From assembly GCA_037693485.1 (NCBI GenBank), contig CM075346.1, positions 98,996,501 through 99,060,500 of the forward strand: a DNA stretch of 64,000 nucleotides, read 5' to 3'. The position numbers were made by a program, and so were the translations under genes. The stretch is from Kitagawia praeruptora. Its lineage: Eukaryota; Streptophyta; Magnoliopsida; Apiales; Apiaceae. The notes beneath the pieces were generated by a model, which was given only the letters and a program-made list of their open reading frames with translations, searched no databases and was not told where the DNA came from. Within the stretch, counting starts at the first letter, position 1, and the number at the start of each line of letters is the position of its first letter. Of this stretch, positions 47,605 through 58,586 are shown in pieces.

Positions 47605-48417
47605 ATGGCAGGTCAGGAGTTGCCATGGTGGGCATATTCGAGTACATCCATGCCTTATCAATGTGAGCGGTGTTTGGGCGTTCATGATCCCTCACAATAT
47701 TGTTACTACGAAGGAGTTGATCCATATGTCAGTTATGAGGAACAACCATATTTTCAATACCATCCTCAACAGTACCAGCAAGATGTTCCGGATATGTCAT
47801 ATTTCTTTGGTAGTGAAGATTTTCAACATCAGCAACCTACTCCTACTTTTCAGTCAGATGAGGTTCCTACTAGGGAGGAGATTAGGATGCTTGTGAAGAG
47901 TAATGAGGAGTCTCTCAAATATTTGGAGATTCTAGTTGCTCAAGCTGTGAGAGCCTTGGAACAAGAGAAACAACAATTCATACCAGAAGCAATTCCAGAA
48001 AATAACGATGACTTGGAGCAAGGTACTGCATGCATAATTGAAGAAGACAAATTCCAAGAGGAGGAGAGTGTTCACAAGCCATGTGAGGAATTTGATCAAG
48101 CTAGTGAGGTGGATGATTTGGAAAGGGCACTATTTGAGACAGACATTGATGAGCTTCACAAATTTCAAGAATTGGTATGTGCGTATCAAGAGGACACTGA
48201 TGAGCTACGCAAATTTCAAGAATTGGTATGTGCGAACCAAGAGGATGAAGAACATGGGAAAGATGCAGGTCTTCTACTTGTCTCAGAGTTTAAAGATGGA
48301 GGTAGCGCATTAGAGCCAATGGAGGAAGTTCTCTTTGAGGAACCAAAGGCTTCAGAAACTTACATTTACCCTCCCCCATTACATTCAAGCGAAGCCCGCG
48401 ATTGTGTGTTGTTCTAA
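47605..48417 (+). CDS. unknown ORF of the non-autonomous element (gag-like knuckle)
   Basis: ATG at 47605 (MAGQELPWW) to TAA, 270 residues, the only sizeable frame between the outer PBS and PPT. I do not recognise the family. Near the N-terminus, Cys20-x2-Cys23-x3-His27-x5-Cys33 resembles the zinc knuckle of retroelement gags. It is followed by a Tyr/Gln-rich stretch and a strongly acidic remainder with a helical, coiled-coil-like part (REEIRMLVKSNEESLKYLEI). A unit of about 18 residues is duplicated in tandem (DELHKFQELVCAYQED, then DELRKFQELVCANQED). The frame is intact, with no stops over 813 bp. That suggests selection or recent origin, and a role in trans-packaging or regulation is possible. 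It occupies the place where gag-pol lies in the inner element. Confidence 0.65.
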   Translation: MAGQELPWWAYSSTSMPYQCERCLGVHDPSQYCYYEGVDPYVSYEEQPYFQYHPQQYQQDVPDMSYFFGSEDFQHQQPTPTFQSDEVPTREEIRMLVKSNEESLKYLEILVAQAVRALEQEKQQFIPEAIPENNDDLEQGTACIIEEDKFQEEESVHKPCEEFDQASEVDDLERALFETDIDELHKFQELVCAYQEDTDELRKFQELVCANQEDEEHGKDAGLLLVSEFKDGGSALEPMEEVLFEEPKASETYIYPPPLHSSEARDCVLF

Positions 48418-48590
48418 AAATTGACAGATTTTAGTTCAACAGATGAAGGCATTGGAATAGGACAGAGCTGTTATACGAATAGGCCAAGCGAGGAGAAGGG
48501 GCAGAAAGTGTGCCGTCGTGATGACGATGAAGTCTTGCGAAGAGATGACCAGGCAAACTATTATCATCCTTAATGGAGGGTTGGAAGTAA

Positions 48591-48639
48591 CGTCAAGCTA
48601 TTGACGTTAAAGAAGCGCTTCTTGGGAGGCAACCCAAGC
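48591..48639 (+). promoter_or_regulatory. paired RNA hairpins after the ORF (outer copy)
   Basis: CGTCAAGCTATTGACG (48591-48606) is identical to the inner copy. GCTTCTTGGGAGGCAACCCAAGC is spread over 48617-48639 and has one loop difference. It lies 170 bp after the stop codon. Confidence 0.8.
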
Positions 48640-48684
48640 ATTGTTGTATACTGGTATGTTTTCTACTTTCCCTCGTATTTACTT

Positions 48685-50438
48685 CCATTCAATGAGGACA
48701 TTGAATTATTCTAAGTTTGGGGGTGGTTTGAGGGATTAGTAGTTATTGTTGTATTATGTGTTCATGTAGGATTTCATGTTTTGCATATTAGTAGTAGTAG
48801 TAAATTATGCATTTATTTTCGTGTTATCTATGTTTGTTTCATATAGGACATTCTGTTTTTATGTTTGTATATCATGTGAGTCCATAATAGATTGCATTTG
48901 CACCCATGCTTGATAGGAATTTTGTGTTGTTGACGCTTTTGTTTGAGAGGTGATATGCTTTGTTCTTGTGCACACACATACACTAGTAAGTTGAAGCTAG
49001 TAGACTTATTGAATGTTGTGAGTAATTAGAAGGACATGAATATGTGCAAGATGATTTAGTTTGCATGCTTTGAATACAAGTAGGTGCATTAAAGAGATTT
49101 TTTGCTTGGGATTGAGTATGTTTTTCCACCAAGTGAGTTTTTGAGCCTTATTGCATATTTGTTGCAATTTATTCGTTTGCTTGAGTGTCCACGGATTGTT
49201 TGCATTGCTAGCAGTTGTTTGAGATCTTTCTTGAAACGCATGACATTATTTGACGATTAAAATGATAAAGGCATTTAGGAATAACCGCATATTTTCCCAT
49301 ATTACCACACCATATTTACATGATCAATTAGTTAACCCATTGAGCTTAATCCTATTTTTTCGGTGACATACCACATTACTTGCCTAGACTTTTTTCTTGT
49401 ATTGGCCTTACATTAATTTGAACCCACATTGTCAAAGGCTAGTAGAGTGCTTAAGGGAGTAATAAGGTGTGTAAGGAGGGGTTATTGTTGGTCATAATTT
49501 TGGGGGAAATATTGAAAATTGGGTTTGTTTACTTGATAGTCGGCATGTGTAATAAAATTGTGGGATCATTGTTATTGTTTATATTATTGTTTTATCTAGC
49601 TCTCGAAAAAAAAAAGACAAGAAAAAAAAGAAAGAAAAAAAAAATATATATTATGAGAGCATGTTTGTGTTTGTTGTGATCCTATTTGAGTCGACTAGTC
49701 GAGTGTTTGTTTTAGTAAAAATTATGTGGGGGGAAAATAGGGTGTTGTGTATGAGTATTATAGTTCCTACTAGCTTTTGACACTTCACCTGATTCGGCTT
49801 ATTTGACATACCTTGTCCCCAGCCCCGTTACAACCCAAATAAAGACCTTTTGATTATCGTCATTGATGTATGTTGTGTTAAGAGTTAGATTGATACCAAA
49901 TGTCAAGCATGCTTATGATTTTGTTGGAATTGAGTGATACACTTACCCTTGTTCTTGAGTGAATATTCTTTTGTGAGTGGATTGTGAGTGTTTGCTTGTT
50001 TTTGCGTATGAGATCCCGAGTTTTGTCTCAGAGATGTACTCTTGTAGGCTTAGCATGTTTACTAACTTATTCTTACATTTGACATGGACTTGTGAGAACT
50101 TATTGAGTAGACTATGTGAATACTTGCACTTTCGACACCAAGACATTGCGTTATTACTTTGATTCTTAAGTTGATATGACATGAGAGGATTTGAAGGTAT
50201 GGTAGGATTTTAGTATTAGATTAGTTGCATTTTTCATATTAGTTGCATTCATGCATTGCATTGCATTGGATTTTGTGGGTACATTCGCTATAGGCCCTCA
50301 CGAGACCTTACTCGTCCACTAGGGCTGCCGAGGGGTTTAAAGGGCTTGTTGCATATGCCAAATGCAACCGTGATCACCTACGGAAGTGGTACTAATTAGT
50401 TAGTTGTAATTGTTTATGCTTGAGGACAAGCATCGGTT
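48685..50438 (+). other. 3' untranslated region of the outer element
   Basis: It contains the ATTCAATG/CATTGAAT hairpin with TAAGTTTGGGGGTGG nearby (about 48690-48725) and an A/G-rich tract at 49605-49652. At its end is a 225-bp block shared with the inner element. No supported gene; the 60- to 80-codon frames are shadows. Confidence 0.7.
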
Positions 50439-50452
50439 TAAGTTTGGGGGTG
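50439..50452 (+). other. polypurine tract, outer element
   Basis: AAGTTTGGGGGTG sits directly before TGATAAG at 50453 and is nearly identical to the inner PPT. Confidence 0.85.
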
Positions 50453-51818
50453 TGATAAGTGGATTTTATATCCACTTGGAACATTCTATAATGGCTTAAA
50501 TTGATTGTCTTGGACTCAAGTTTCTTGTAGTTTTGATATGTTTTGCTTAGTTGTGCAGATTTACGAGAATGTTGACTAAGGTGGATGCTTCTATAATTTT
50601 TGGGGAATTAATTGATTAAAATTCGGATTTCTGAGAAGGGCTTGCGCAGTCTACACTGTTTTGGCCATATCTTGAGTTCTAGAAGTCTGTTTGAGGCCCG
50701 TAAGCAGTCCACGCGAAGCTAACGAGATTCTCTATCATTCTAAAGTGGTCCATAGGTCCAATTACAACTAAAACGGCTCTGGAAAACTGAAGAAAAGTCA
50801 GCTACGAATTTTCCTTAAAAACAGAATCAGTTTAGGAAACGTATTTTGCAGAAATTCTATTTTAACTCTATTTTGGGTATTTTCTTGCTGGGCAAGAATT
50901 ATAGAGCCTATATAAACACATCCAACCCTTGTAATTTGGATCATCATCATTAGGAGTAGAACCATTACATATCAATTACTTAGATTTATTTGTATTTTTT
51001 CATACTTTGTTTTTATCATGGTTTCACTTGATCCCATGATGACGAGAGGTTCGATTATGAACTAATCGTTGTCATGGGATTCTAACGATTTATTTATGGA
51101 GCTTTATTATCTTGATTGCTTTAAAGATCTGTGTGTGATGTATATCTGATATCCTCGTATGGTTATGCTTAATTGATAGATGCGTCATGAACATCTAATT
51201 TGTTAATCTCTTGTGAAGTGAAAGTGGATCTTGAGATTTAGAACTTGCCATGATAGCATAGGTTCATAATTGTTTATCAATATGATTCGTGGTGTGAGAT
51301 GAAAATACTTATACTGCCCTGTGTGATCTTTATGGATAACTTGTTCTTCAACCGTTATGTTTTCAAATTCTATAGAGATATAGGGTCTAAGCATAATTGG
51401 TGTCTATTCATCTTCTATCTCTTTTGTGGATGTATGGGTAGTTTGGTATACGTATGCTGACAGGTAGCGTGTACTTGTTTCGTGTTGTCCGATCAGATAT
51501 CATAACCATTGCATATAGTGATTAAAGGCGTCAGATCTAAGCAAAGTATTTAATGAAGTTAGGATTCCATGGTTTATCTTGCAGAAGTAATTCGATTTCA
51601 ATTCTTGTTAGTTAGTTAATTCTTAGTTTGTTAATTTGCTTTTTAGTTAGATTTAGTTAATTAAAACCCAATTTGTTATTTGTCTTAGCAGTGAATTAAA
51701 ACCATACATTGTTGCATAGGTACAATACTGAATTAAAAACCAGATCTCTGTGGGAACGAACTTGACTTATATCTATATTACTTGTGACCACGTACGCTTG
51801 CGTGAATTAGTGCAAACA
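50453..51818 (+). repeat. outer element 3' LTR (1,366 bp), intact
   Basis: TGATAAG to AGTGCAAACA, followed by the ACATC duplication. CCTATATAAACACATCC near 50908-50924 is the likely promoter TATA. The 63-codon minus frame is a shadow. Confidence 0.95.
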
Positions 51819-52158
51819 ACATCCACTACTTCACTCCACCTTTTCAACCCTTTACGCTATTACACCCACTACTTCACTTATTTTAATAATAAAATTACTA
51901 TTACACCCACTACTTCATTTATTTTAACAATATTACATCCACTATCTTGGTTTCCGTGCAAAAAGCAAACGTAAAGAATTCAAATAAACAGAGGGAGTAA
52001 TTATTTAGTTCTTGAAGATAGAAAAGATAATATGCGTAACCTGAAAAAGGAAATTGATTAGTTAATAGACCTGTAATTGAGTAAGGGTAAGTAGGTAAAT
52101 TCAATAGGTACCGTTGAACCAAACTTTTAATGTTTCGGCTTTTATATAATAGTATAGA

Positions 52159-52385
52159 TAGATTAGTTTATTTAATTAATTAGAACGACCATATATATTT
52201 TTGGAAAGAAAGAGATTTTAGTTAGAAAAGTTAGAAAAGGTGATAGTTGAAAAAAGGTTATTGGTTAGTTATTATTTAGGAGAAGTGTTGGGAAGAGTTG
52301 CGTATAATATTTTGAGAAAAGATTGTGCTTTGGTTTTTTATAATTAAGTTAAATCATTAAGGATAATAAAGTAAAATAATTAAAA
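52159..52385. other. spacer between two oppositely oriented Helitron 5' ends
   Basis: 227 bp of AT-rich DNA with no gene. It contains Helitron-like phrases (AGAGATTTTAGTTAGAAAAG), so it may itself be Helitron debris. Confidence 0.4.
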
Positions 52386-54236
52386 TCTATACTATTATAT
52401 AAAAGCCGAAACATTAAAAGTTTGGTTGGTCGGTACCTGTTGATTTTACTTATTTACCCTTAACTAATAAAACATGTTATTTTACTTAATTATCCTTACT
52501 TAATTATTATTTAAAATAATATAATAAATAGTTATTAGCCAATTGCCTTTTAACATTTACTTATAATTGAAGAAATTACCTTTTATAAACACTTAAAATT
52601 GTACCATATCTTACAAACGCTAATATTTGTTTTCTAACTAAAACATATTACCTTTAAATTTAAAACAAATCTTGCAATCACTAATATAAACCCAAAAATA
52701 TCATGCCGCATCTTACAATCATTAATAAAATATAATAAAAATTTATATACATTGTTAATAATTAGAAAACATGAGGATAATCCTTAAACATGAGTATATT
52801 AAATTATATTAAAAGTAAAAAAATTATTGAAAATAATGATTATATAAAACCTAATTATATTATTAAAAAAAATTATAACATATCAAAAAAGAAAGGTACC
52901 TGTTGATTTTACTTATTTACCCTTAACTAATAAAACATGTTATTTTACTTAATTATCCTTACTTGATTTTATTTTTTTTAATATATAATAAATAGTTATT
53001 AGCCGATTACCTTTTTAACATTTGTTTTTAATTGAAGAAATTACCTTTTATAAACACCTAAAATTGTACCATATCTTACAAACGTTAATATTTGTTTTCT
53101 AACTAAGACATGTTACCTTTAAATTTAAAACCAATCTTGCAATCACTAATATAAACCCAAAAATATCACACCGCATCTTACAATCATTAATAAAATATAA
53201 TAAATAAAAATCTATATACATCTCTCTACACTGCCGAAACATTAAAAGTTTGGTTGGTCGATTTCTGTTGATTTTACTTATTTACCCTTAACTAATAAAA
53301 CATGTTACTTTACTTAATTATCCTTACTTAATTATTATTTAAAATAATATAATAAGTAGTTATTAGCCAATTGCCTTTTAACATTTACTTTTAATTGAAG
53401 AAATTACTTTTCATAAACACTTAAAATTGTACCATATCTTACAAATGCTAATATTTGTTTTCTAACTAAAACATATTACCTTTAAATTTAAAACAAATCT
53501 TGCAATCACTAATATAAACCCAAAAATATCATACCGCATCTTACAATCATTAATAAAATATAATAAAAATTTATATACATTGTTAATAATAAGAAAACAT
53601 GAGGATAATCCTTGAACATGAGTATATTAAATTATATTAAAAGTAAAAAAATTATTGAAAATAATGATTATATAAAACCTAATTATATTATAAAATAAAT
53701 TTATAACATATCAAAAAAGAAAGGTACCTGTTGATTTTACTTATTTACCCTTAACTAATAAAACATGTTATTTTACTTAATTATCCTTACTTAATTTTAT
53801 TTTTTTTAATATATAATAAATAGTTATTAGCCGATTACCTTTTTAACATTTGTTTTTAATTGAAGAAATTACCTTTTATAAACACCTAAAATTGTACCAT
53901 ATCTTACAAACGTTAATATTTGTTTTCTAACTAAAACATGTTACCTTTAAATTTAAAACCAATCTTGCAATCAATAATATAAACCCAAAAATATCACACC
54001 GCATCTTACAATCATTAATAAAATATAATAAATAAAAATCTATATACATCTATCTATACTGCCGAAACATTAAAAGTTTGGTTGGTCGTTACCTGTTGAT
54101 TTTACTTATCTACCCTTAACTAATAAAACATGTTATTTTACTTAATTATCCTTACTTAATTATTATTTAAAATAATATAATAAATAGTTTTTAGCCAATT
54201 GCCTTTTAACATTTACTTTTAATTGAAAAAATTACC
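52386..54236 (+). mobile_element. Helitron with internal tandem amplification
   Basis: The 5' end TCTATACTATTATATAAAAG follows A at 52385. GCCGAAACATTAAAAGTTTG then recurs at 52405, 53231 and 54061, giving units of 826 and 830 bp. Each unit contains two related halves that both include TGTTGATTTTACTTATTTAC. The second and third units lack part of the 5' terminus (ATTATATAAAA). The third is interrupted by the copia LTR at 54237. No 3' hairpin lies in the window, so the original end is unseen. Confidence 0.8.
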
Positions 54237-54750
54237 TGTTAGGTCGAATACACAATATATAATCAAGTACTGTATGAATAAGTAACAAGAACACACGTTT
54301 TAACTCTTAAAACTGTTTGGAATTGATAATTCCTCTCTCGGTGATGTAAAGTATCACAGAGAGCTTCTTAGGTTACAATCAATGAATTTCTCAATGTTCG
54401 ATTACCCTTCTAGGGTTAACCTAACTGTATTTATAGAACATACAGCTTCGTACAATCAGTAACTGATTCTCCTATAATCAAGCTATACAATTGATATCAA
54501 TCACGATTGCTCCAGTCTTCCAAGTCAACTCAATCTCTTTGACAGCTTTCCAATCTTCAAAGATATTGCTTCCATACTTATCTTGCATCAACCTTTAAAC
54601 ACTGTTGACTCTTCAGACAATACCGCTACAGAGTTTAACAACCTCTGTTGCGCTTCCAGTCAGTGTTTAACTAAACTCTGACTACTTCCAGCTAAACTCT
54701 GTTTTGTCACTATAGCTTCCAAACAGTGTTCTCATCAATCATTTCTAACA
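54237..54750 (-). repeat. 3' LTR of the minus-strand copia element (514 bp)
   Basis: Ends TGTTAGGTCG and TTTCTAACA on the plus strand, i.e. TGTTAG..CTAACA. It matches the plus-strand LTR at 60878-61393 in reverse complement with scattered differences. It contains five copies of TAAAC(T/A)CTG. Confidence 0.95.
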
Positions 54751-54768
54751 ATCTCCCCCAACTTGTCC
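54751..54768 (-). other. polypurine tract of the minus-strand copia element
   Basis: The minus strand reads GGACAAGTTGGGGGAGAT directly before the LTR start. Confidence 0.85.
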
Positions 54769-54905
54769 ATTAGCAAAAATGTACAAGTTTACAGTAAATG
54801 ATGATGTCAAAACAAATACAAAGTTTACAGTGTTTAATCATACAAACAGAGTTTAAGCTATTACTTAACAAATTCTACAGAAAATAAGAAAAATTCTTAC
54901 AGACT

Positions 54906-57900
54906 TTAATTTCTAATCTCTTGAAGATCAGGCATTGTTCTGAGATAGTCTATAAGCAACCTTCTTTCAGCATTTTCAAGCTCTATCTGCATAGCTTCCT
55001 TGATTTCTCTCAACTGAGGATCATTCTCATCAGTTTGATAGATAGCAGCTCTAAGATCGTAGATTTTGTTTCTTCTCATTTCATTTCCCAGCCTTATGTA
55101 CTTCACTTCTTCAGACTTTACATTGAAATCTAGAACAGTAACTCCAAGATCAGTCTTCAGTTTTGTAGTCCCTTTCTCCATTTCTATCAGATTTCCATTC
55201 CAATCTCTGTATTTAGGAACATACTTGCTGTTGAATTTCATTTGCCTTCTTGCAAGGTTTTGAATCATTCTTTGTCTAAGCACATTTGCAACTGACTGAG
55301 CTCTTTGATTTCTCACTCTGAAAATATACAGAACATATTCAAGTTCTTCCCAGTATTTTAATTCGATATCCTTTTCAGAAACTTTAAATACTGTTCCATC
55401 AGCCATGAAATATAGCAAGAAATCCTTCTCTAGACTCTTCTGATATACAAGCTGTACTGATTCCAGTTTGTCTAAACTCTCTTGAGTGACACCACGACCT
55501 GGAACAAACAGTGAAGAAGGATCTCTAGGACCAACATATTGCCTTTTATCTCTGTGTGAGCCTATGCCTTCTTTGTTGTATCCAACTTTACCAGATAAAG
55601 CTCTATCATCAGTAAAATCCATTGGAATTGTAGCTTCTAGTCTTGAGTCATGAGGAGCACCTTTCTTAAATGTTGATTTCAACTGAGAAGACAATAATGG
55701 TGTGGTCACAACTTGTGCAGCAACAGAGATTGTGTCTTCATTTTTCTGTACAACATGTGTATCAACAGAGGTTGTAACAATACTTTTCAGCTTTTGCTTA
55801 GCTTCTGCATCTGTTGGTTTTCTAAATACTTGCATTCTTTGATTTGTACCAACTGGTTCTTTGATTTGAATGCCTTTAAGAACAGGCTTTGCAGCTTTAG
55901 CAACTTTCACATTCTTCTTTGCTTTTTCAGACTTTAGAGCTTTCAAATGCTTTTCTTGTAAACTCTTCTCTTCAGCTTTAGCATCTTCTATAGTAACTCC
56001 TTCTGCATTCTCTTCCATGAAAAGCTTAACAGCTAACTCCTCATCAGTCTTTGGATTTGATATTAATTCCAAACTCTTGGTCTTTGAAGTACCTTGAGTT
56101 TCAGTGTTTATTCCAACAGACCGTGATTTAAAAGATTTGCCAAATCTCAGAGTTTGCCTTTCAGAGTTTAAGATCTTACTCTTATCACTTGCCCCTCCAT
56201 CTCCAGCATCATCCTTTTGAATCAGAGTTTGAGAAACTTTGCATTTAGACTTAGCAACTCTCTCCCCCTTTTTGACATCATCAGGAATGAGCTCCAAAGA
56301 GTTAGCAATAGAATCCACCTTGGAAAACAAAGCAGTTTGATTTTCTTCAACTTTTCCTAGCCTGGCAAAGAGAGTGTCTTGAACTTTAGACAGCTGGACA
56401 GCTTTTATTTTGGACTCTCTTTCCATCTTCAATTCTCTTGACTGTATCTCAGTCTTTAAAGAAGCAATCTCTTGTTTTGTTTCAGCAAAATTTCCTTCCA
56501 GAGTCTTGACTTGTACCATAGTTGCCTTTAAACAGGATAAGATTTCTGGATTTGAAATTTGCTTTGCAGTTTGCTTAACAAACTCAGCTGCTCTCCCTTT
56601 TGGAAAAATACAGTCTTGTTTATACCAATTTTCAGCAGATTTAGCAAGATGCTCTACTTCAACTGCATGAGATGGACAAGGCTGATCAAAAGGTGTATGC
56701 TTATTATCTGTCTGTGCTGGTGCACTCACAAAAGAATCAGAGTTTGTACTACTATCAGATTCATCTTCAGCACTTGCATCTTTAGCTTGGACATCTTTTA
56801 AAGAACCACTGTTCTGAGCAGTGTCAGCCACAGTTTCTTCAACAACTTCTGTAACCTTTTCCATAGTCACCTCATGTTGCACAGGCTCTGCAACAGAGTT
56901 TGCCTTTGTTCCTTCAACAGGTATGGATTCAGAAATTATCTTAGTTGCCTGATCAACTTCATCACCTTTGTCTGCAATAGGAGAAGCAGTAGATACCAGC
57001 TCTGTGTGTGATGCTGCAGCTTCAGGAACATTTACTGCAGGCTCATCAGCTACACCAGGAGCTTCAACATGATCAACAGGTGAGATAGGATCAAGAATTG
57101 AATCAAGAACATCATGCACTGGTGAAAAACCATCTCTTTGATCCTCTTCTACAGGCATTTTATCCTCTGTAGGTATTTCAACATTGACAGTATCCTCTGC
57201 AGGCATTTCAACCTCTGTAGGTATTTCAACTTTGTTAGCCACAATATCCTCTGCAGGCAGTTCAACTTCTGCAGTTATTTCAACATTCACTGTAACCTCA
57301 ACAGTAGGTGTTTGCTGTGAAACCACCTCTGGAGCTTCAACAACATTCTCTTCATCTGAATCAGAAAGAATTAATCTCCTCTTCTTGATTGGAGGCACTA
57401 CAATCTCCTCTTCATCTTCACTTGAGCTCTTTTTATTTGGTGAAAGTGAAGGTCTGTTTGCATGTTGCTTCATTCTTCTAGTATAAACAGCTCCAGGTAA
57501 TGTCTGTTTAGCCTTTGAGTGTTTAGTGTTTAGAGCGGTGTGTTTCTTTCTCTTTGGCTTGGTTTTGGCTGTTTCAGTAGGTGCTGGCTCAGAGTTTAAA
57601 GATTCAGTGTTTAAGGTTTCAGTGTTTAATGGTGGAGAGTTTATGGTTGGAGAGTTTATTGGTGAAGAGTTTAAGGTTTCTGGTTGTGGTTGATGAGATG
57701 TAGTAGGTACAGTGGTTGTGGGTGTTGTGGGTGTTGGTTCAGAGTTTATGGTGTCTATTGGTTCAGGCATTTGTTGTGGTGATTGATGGTCTTGTGGTTG
57801 GTTTACATAGTTCTGTAAGGCTAAAGGCATAAACATATCTGGTATTTGCTGTTTAGTAACATCTTTGTTTGTCAAATCAGAAAACATTCTTTTAGCAACT

Positions 57901-58586
57901 TAAAAAGACTGAATCACATCAGCTTCATCAATTGGAATGTTAGGCACACAGGCAGTAAATAGCAATTGACAAAAACGAGCAAAATAGACAGTAGTAGTCT
58001 CAGACAAACGTTCTCCCAAGTTCATTAGCACTAGTCTACCAAAATCAAAATTACCTCCATATAATAGAGCATGACCAATTTGGAGAGTGTCAAGAGGAAG
58101 TGCATCCCAGTTTGTTGTCTTCTTTCCAAAAGCTCTTGTGATGCAATCAAAAAAGAAACTCCATTCCTTTCTCAAACTTGGCCGTCTCAAAGACCCTATC
58201 TTATTCAAGTTTCCTGCACATCCAATTTGCTCCAACATTGTCCTCAAGCGATCATGACCAACAACACTGTAAGAAGTGTGTGTCTCAAAATCCAGAGCAT
58301 CCCTAACCGTAGTTGGAGTAATGATATACTCTGATTCATCATGAGTGAAAGTAATTGTAGGAATGCCAGACTCTTCTCCATCATCATATACAGAGTTTGT
58401 CCAGAAAGCAGCAATTTGTGAAGCAGATAATGTTGGTGGTGCAGTTAAAGCCTTCCCTATTTCAGAATCTTTCAAGAAATTTTGGAACAAATGAAACGCC
58501 TCTGGAGCATTTGCATTCTCCAGTGGTGCCACATAGTTGCTAGGAAGAAAAACTAACCCTGCTGCATCAAACGCTTTAGTTGCCAT
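54906..58586 (-). pseudogene. third ORF (env-position) of the SIRE-like copia element, one internal stop
   Basis: From ATG 58586 the frame runs 228 codons to a TAA (57902-57900). The same frame then continues, with a Met at 57887, for 993 more codons to 54906. The N-terminal part (ATKAFDAAGLVFLPSNY, ARFCQLLFTACVPN) is a globular domain often found beside copia pol in eudicots. The second part has a Pro/Thr/Ser-rich zone with repeated LNTE/LNSE, two basic nuclear-signal-like clusters (KPKRKKH, PPIKKRRL), acidic Val/Glu repeats, a long predicted coiled coil (about LEGNFAETKQEIASLKTEI), and a conserved-looking C-terminus. I see no signal peptide or membrane helix, which argues against a classical envelope protein. 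The single stop could be a mutation or a readthrough site. Confidence 0.8.

Larger units (their letters stand above)
33492..51818 (+). mobile_element. non-autonomous Athila-like LTR retrotransposon (outer)
   Basis: Its flanks are the 5-bp duplication ACATC (33487-33491 and 51819-51823). The LTRs are about 1,366 bp: the 5' LTR in two pieces (33492-34574 and 47172-47455) and the 3' LTR at 50453-51818. They differ at roughly 16 positions by my count, so the insertion is fairly young. A PBS, one ORF of 270 codons, a hairpin block and a PPT are present, but no protease, RT or integrase. It shares PBS, 3' end and hairpins with the inner autonomous-type element. The first base pair of the element is TA instead of TG. 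Confidence 0.92.
33383..51998. mobile_element. Stowaway-like MITE split by an LTR element
   Basis: Left part 33383-33491 (CTCCCTCCGTCCATTTC onward) and right part 51824-51998 (ending ACAGAGGGAG) make a 284-bp MITE with TA at 33381-33382 and 51999-52000. The ACATC at its break point is duplicated on both sides of the LTR element. In the uninterrupted Helitron relative near 28700 the flanks join at GGAAATTATTTAG, with no MITE. Confidence 0.9.
30988..52158 (-). mobile_element. Helitron, minus strand, outermost layer of the nest
   Basis: The minus-strand 3' end is CTAG at 30988-30991 with a decayed hairpin (CCTGTGTGATGCACG). The 5' end is TCTATACTATTATATAAAAG, ending at 52158. A at 30987 and T at 52159 fit the A|T target. 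Internal Helitron text on both sides of the big insertion is continuous with the intact relative at 28670-28745, so the 18.6-kb interruption (33381-51998) lies within it. Without insertions it would be about 1.7 kb. No coding sequence of its own. Confidence 0.8.
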
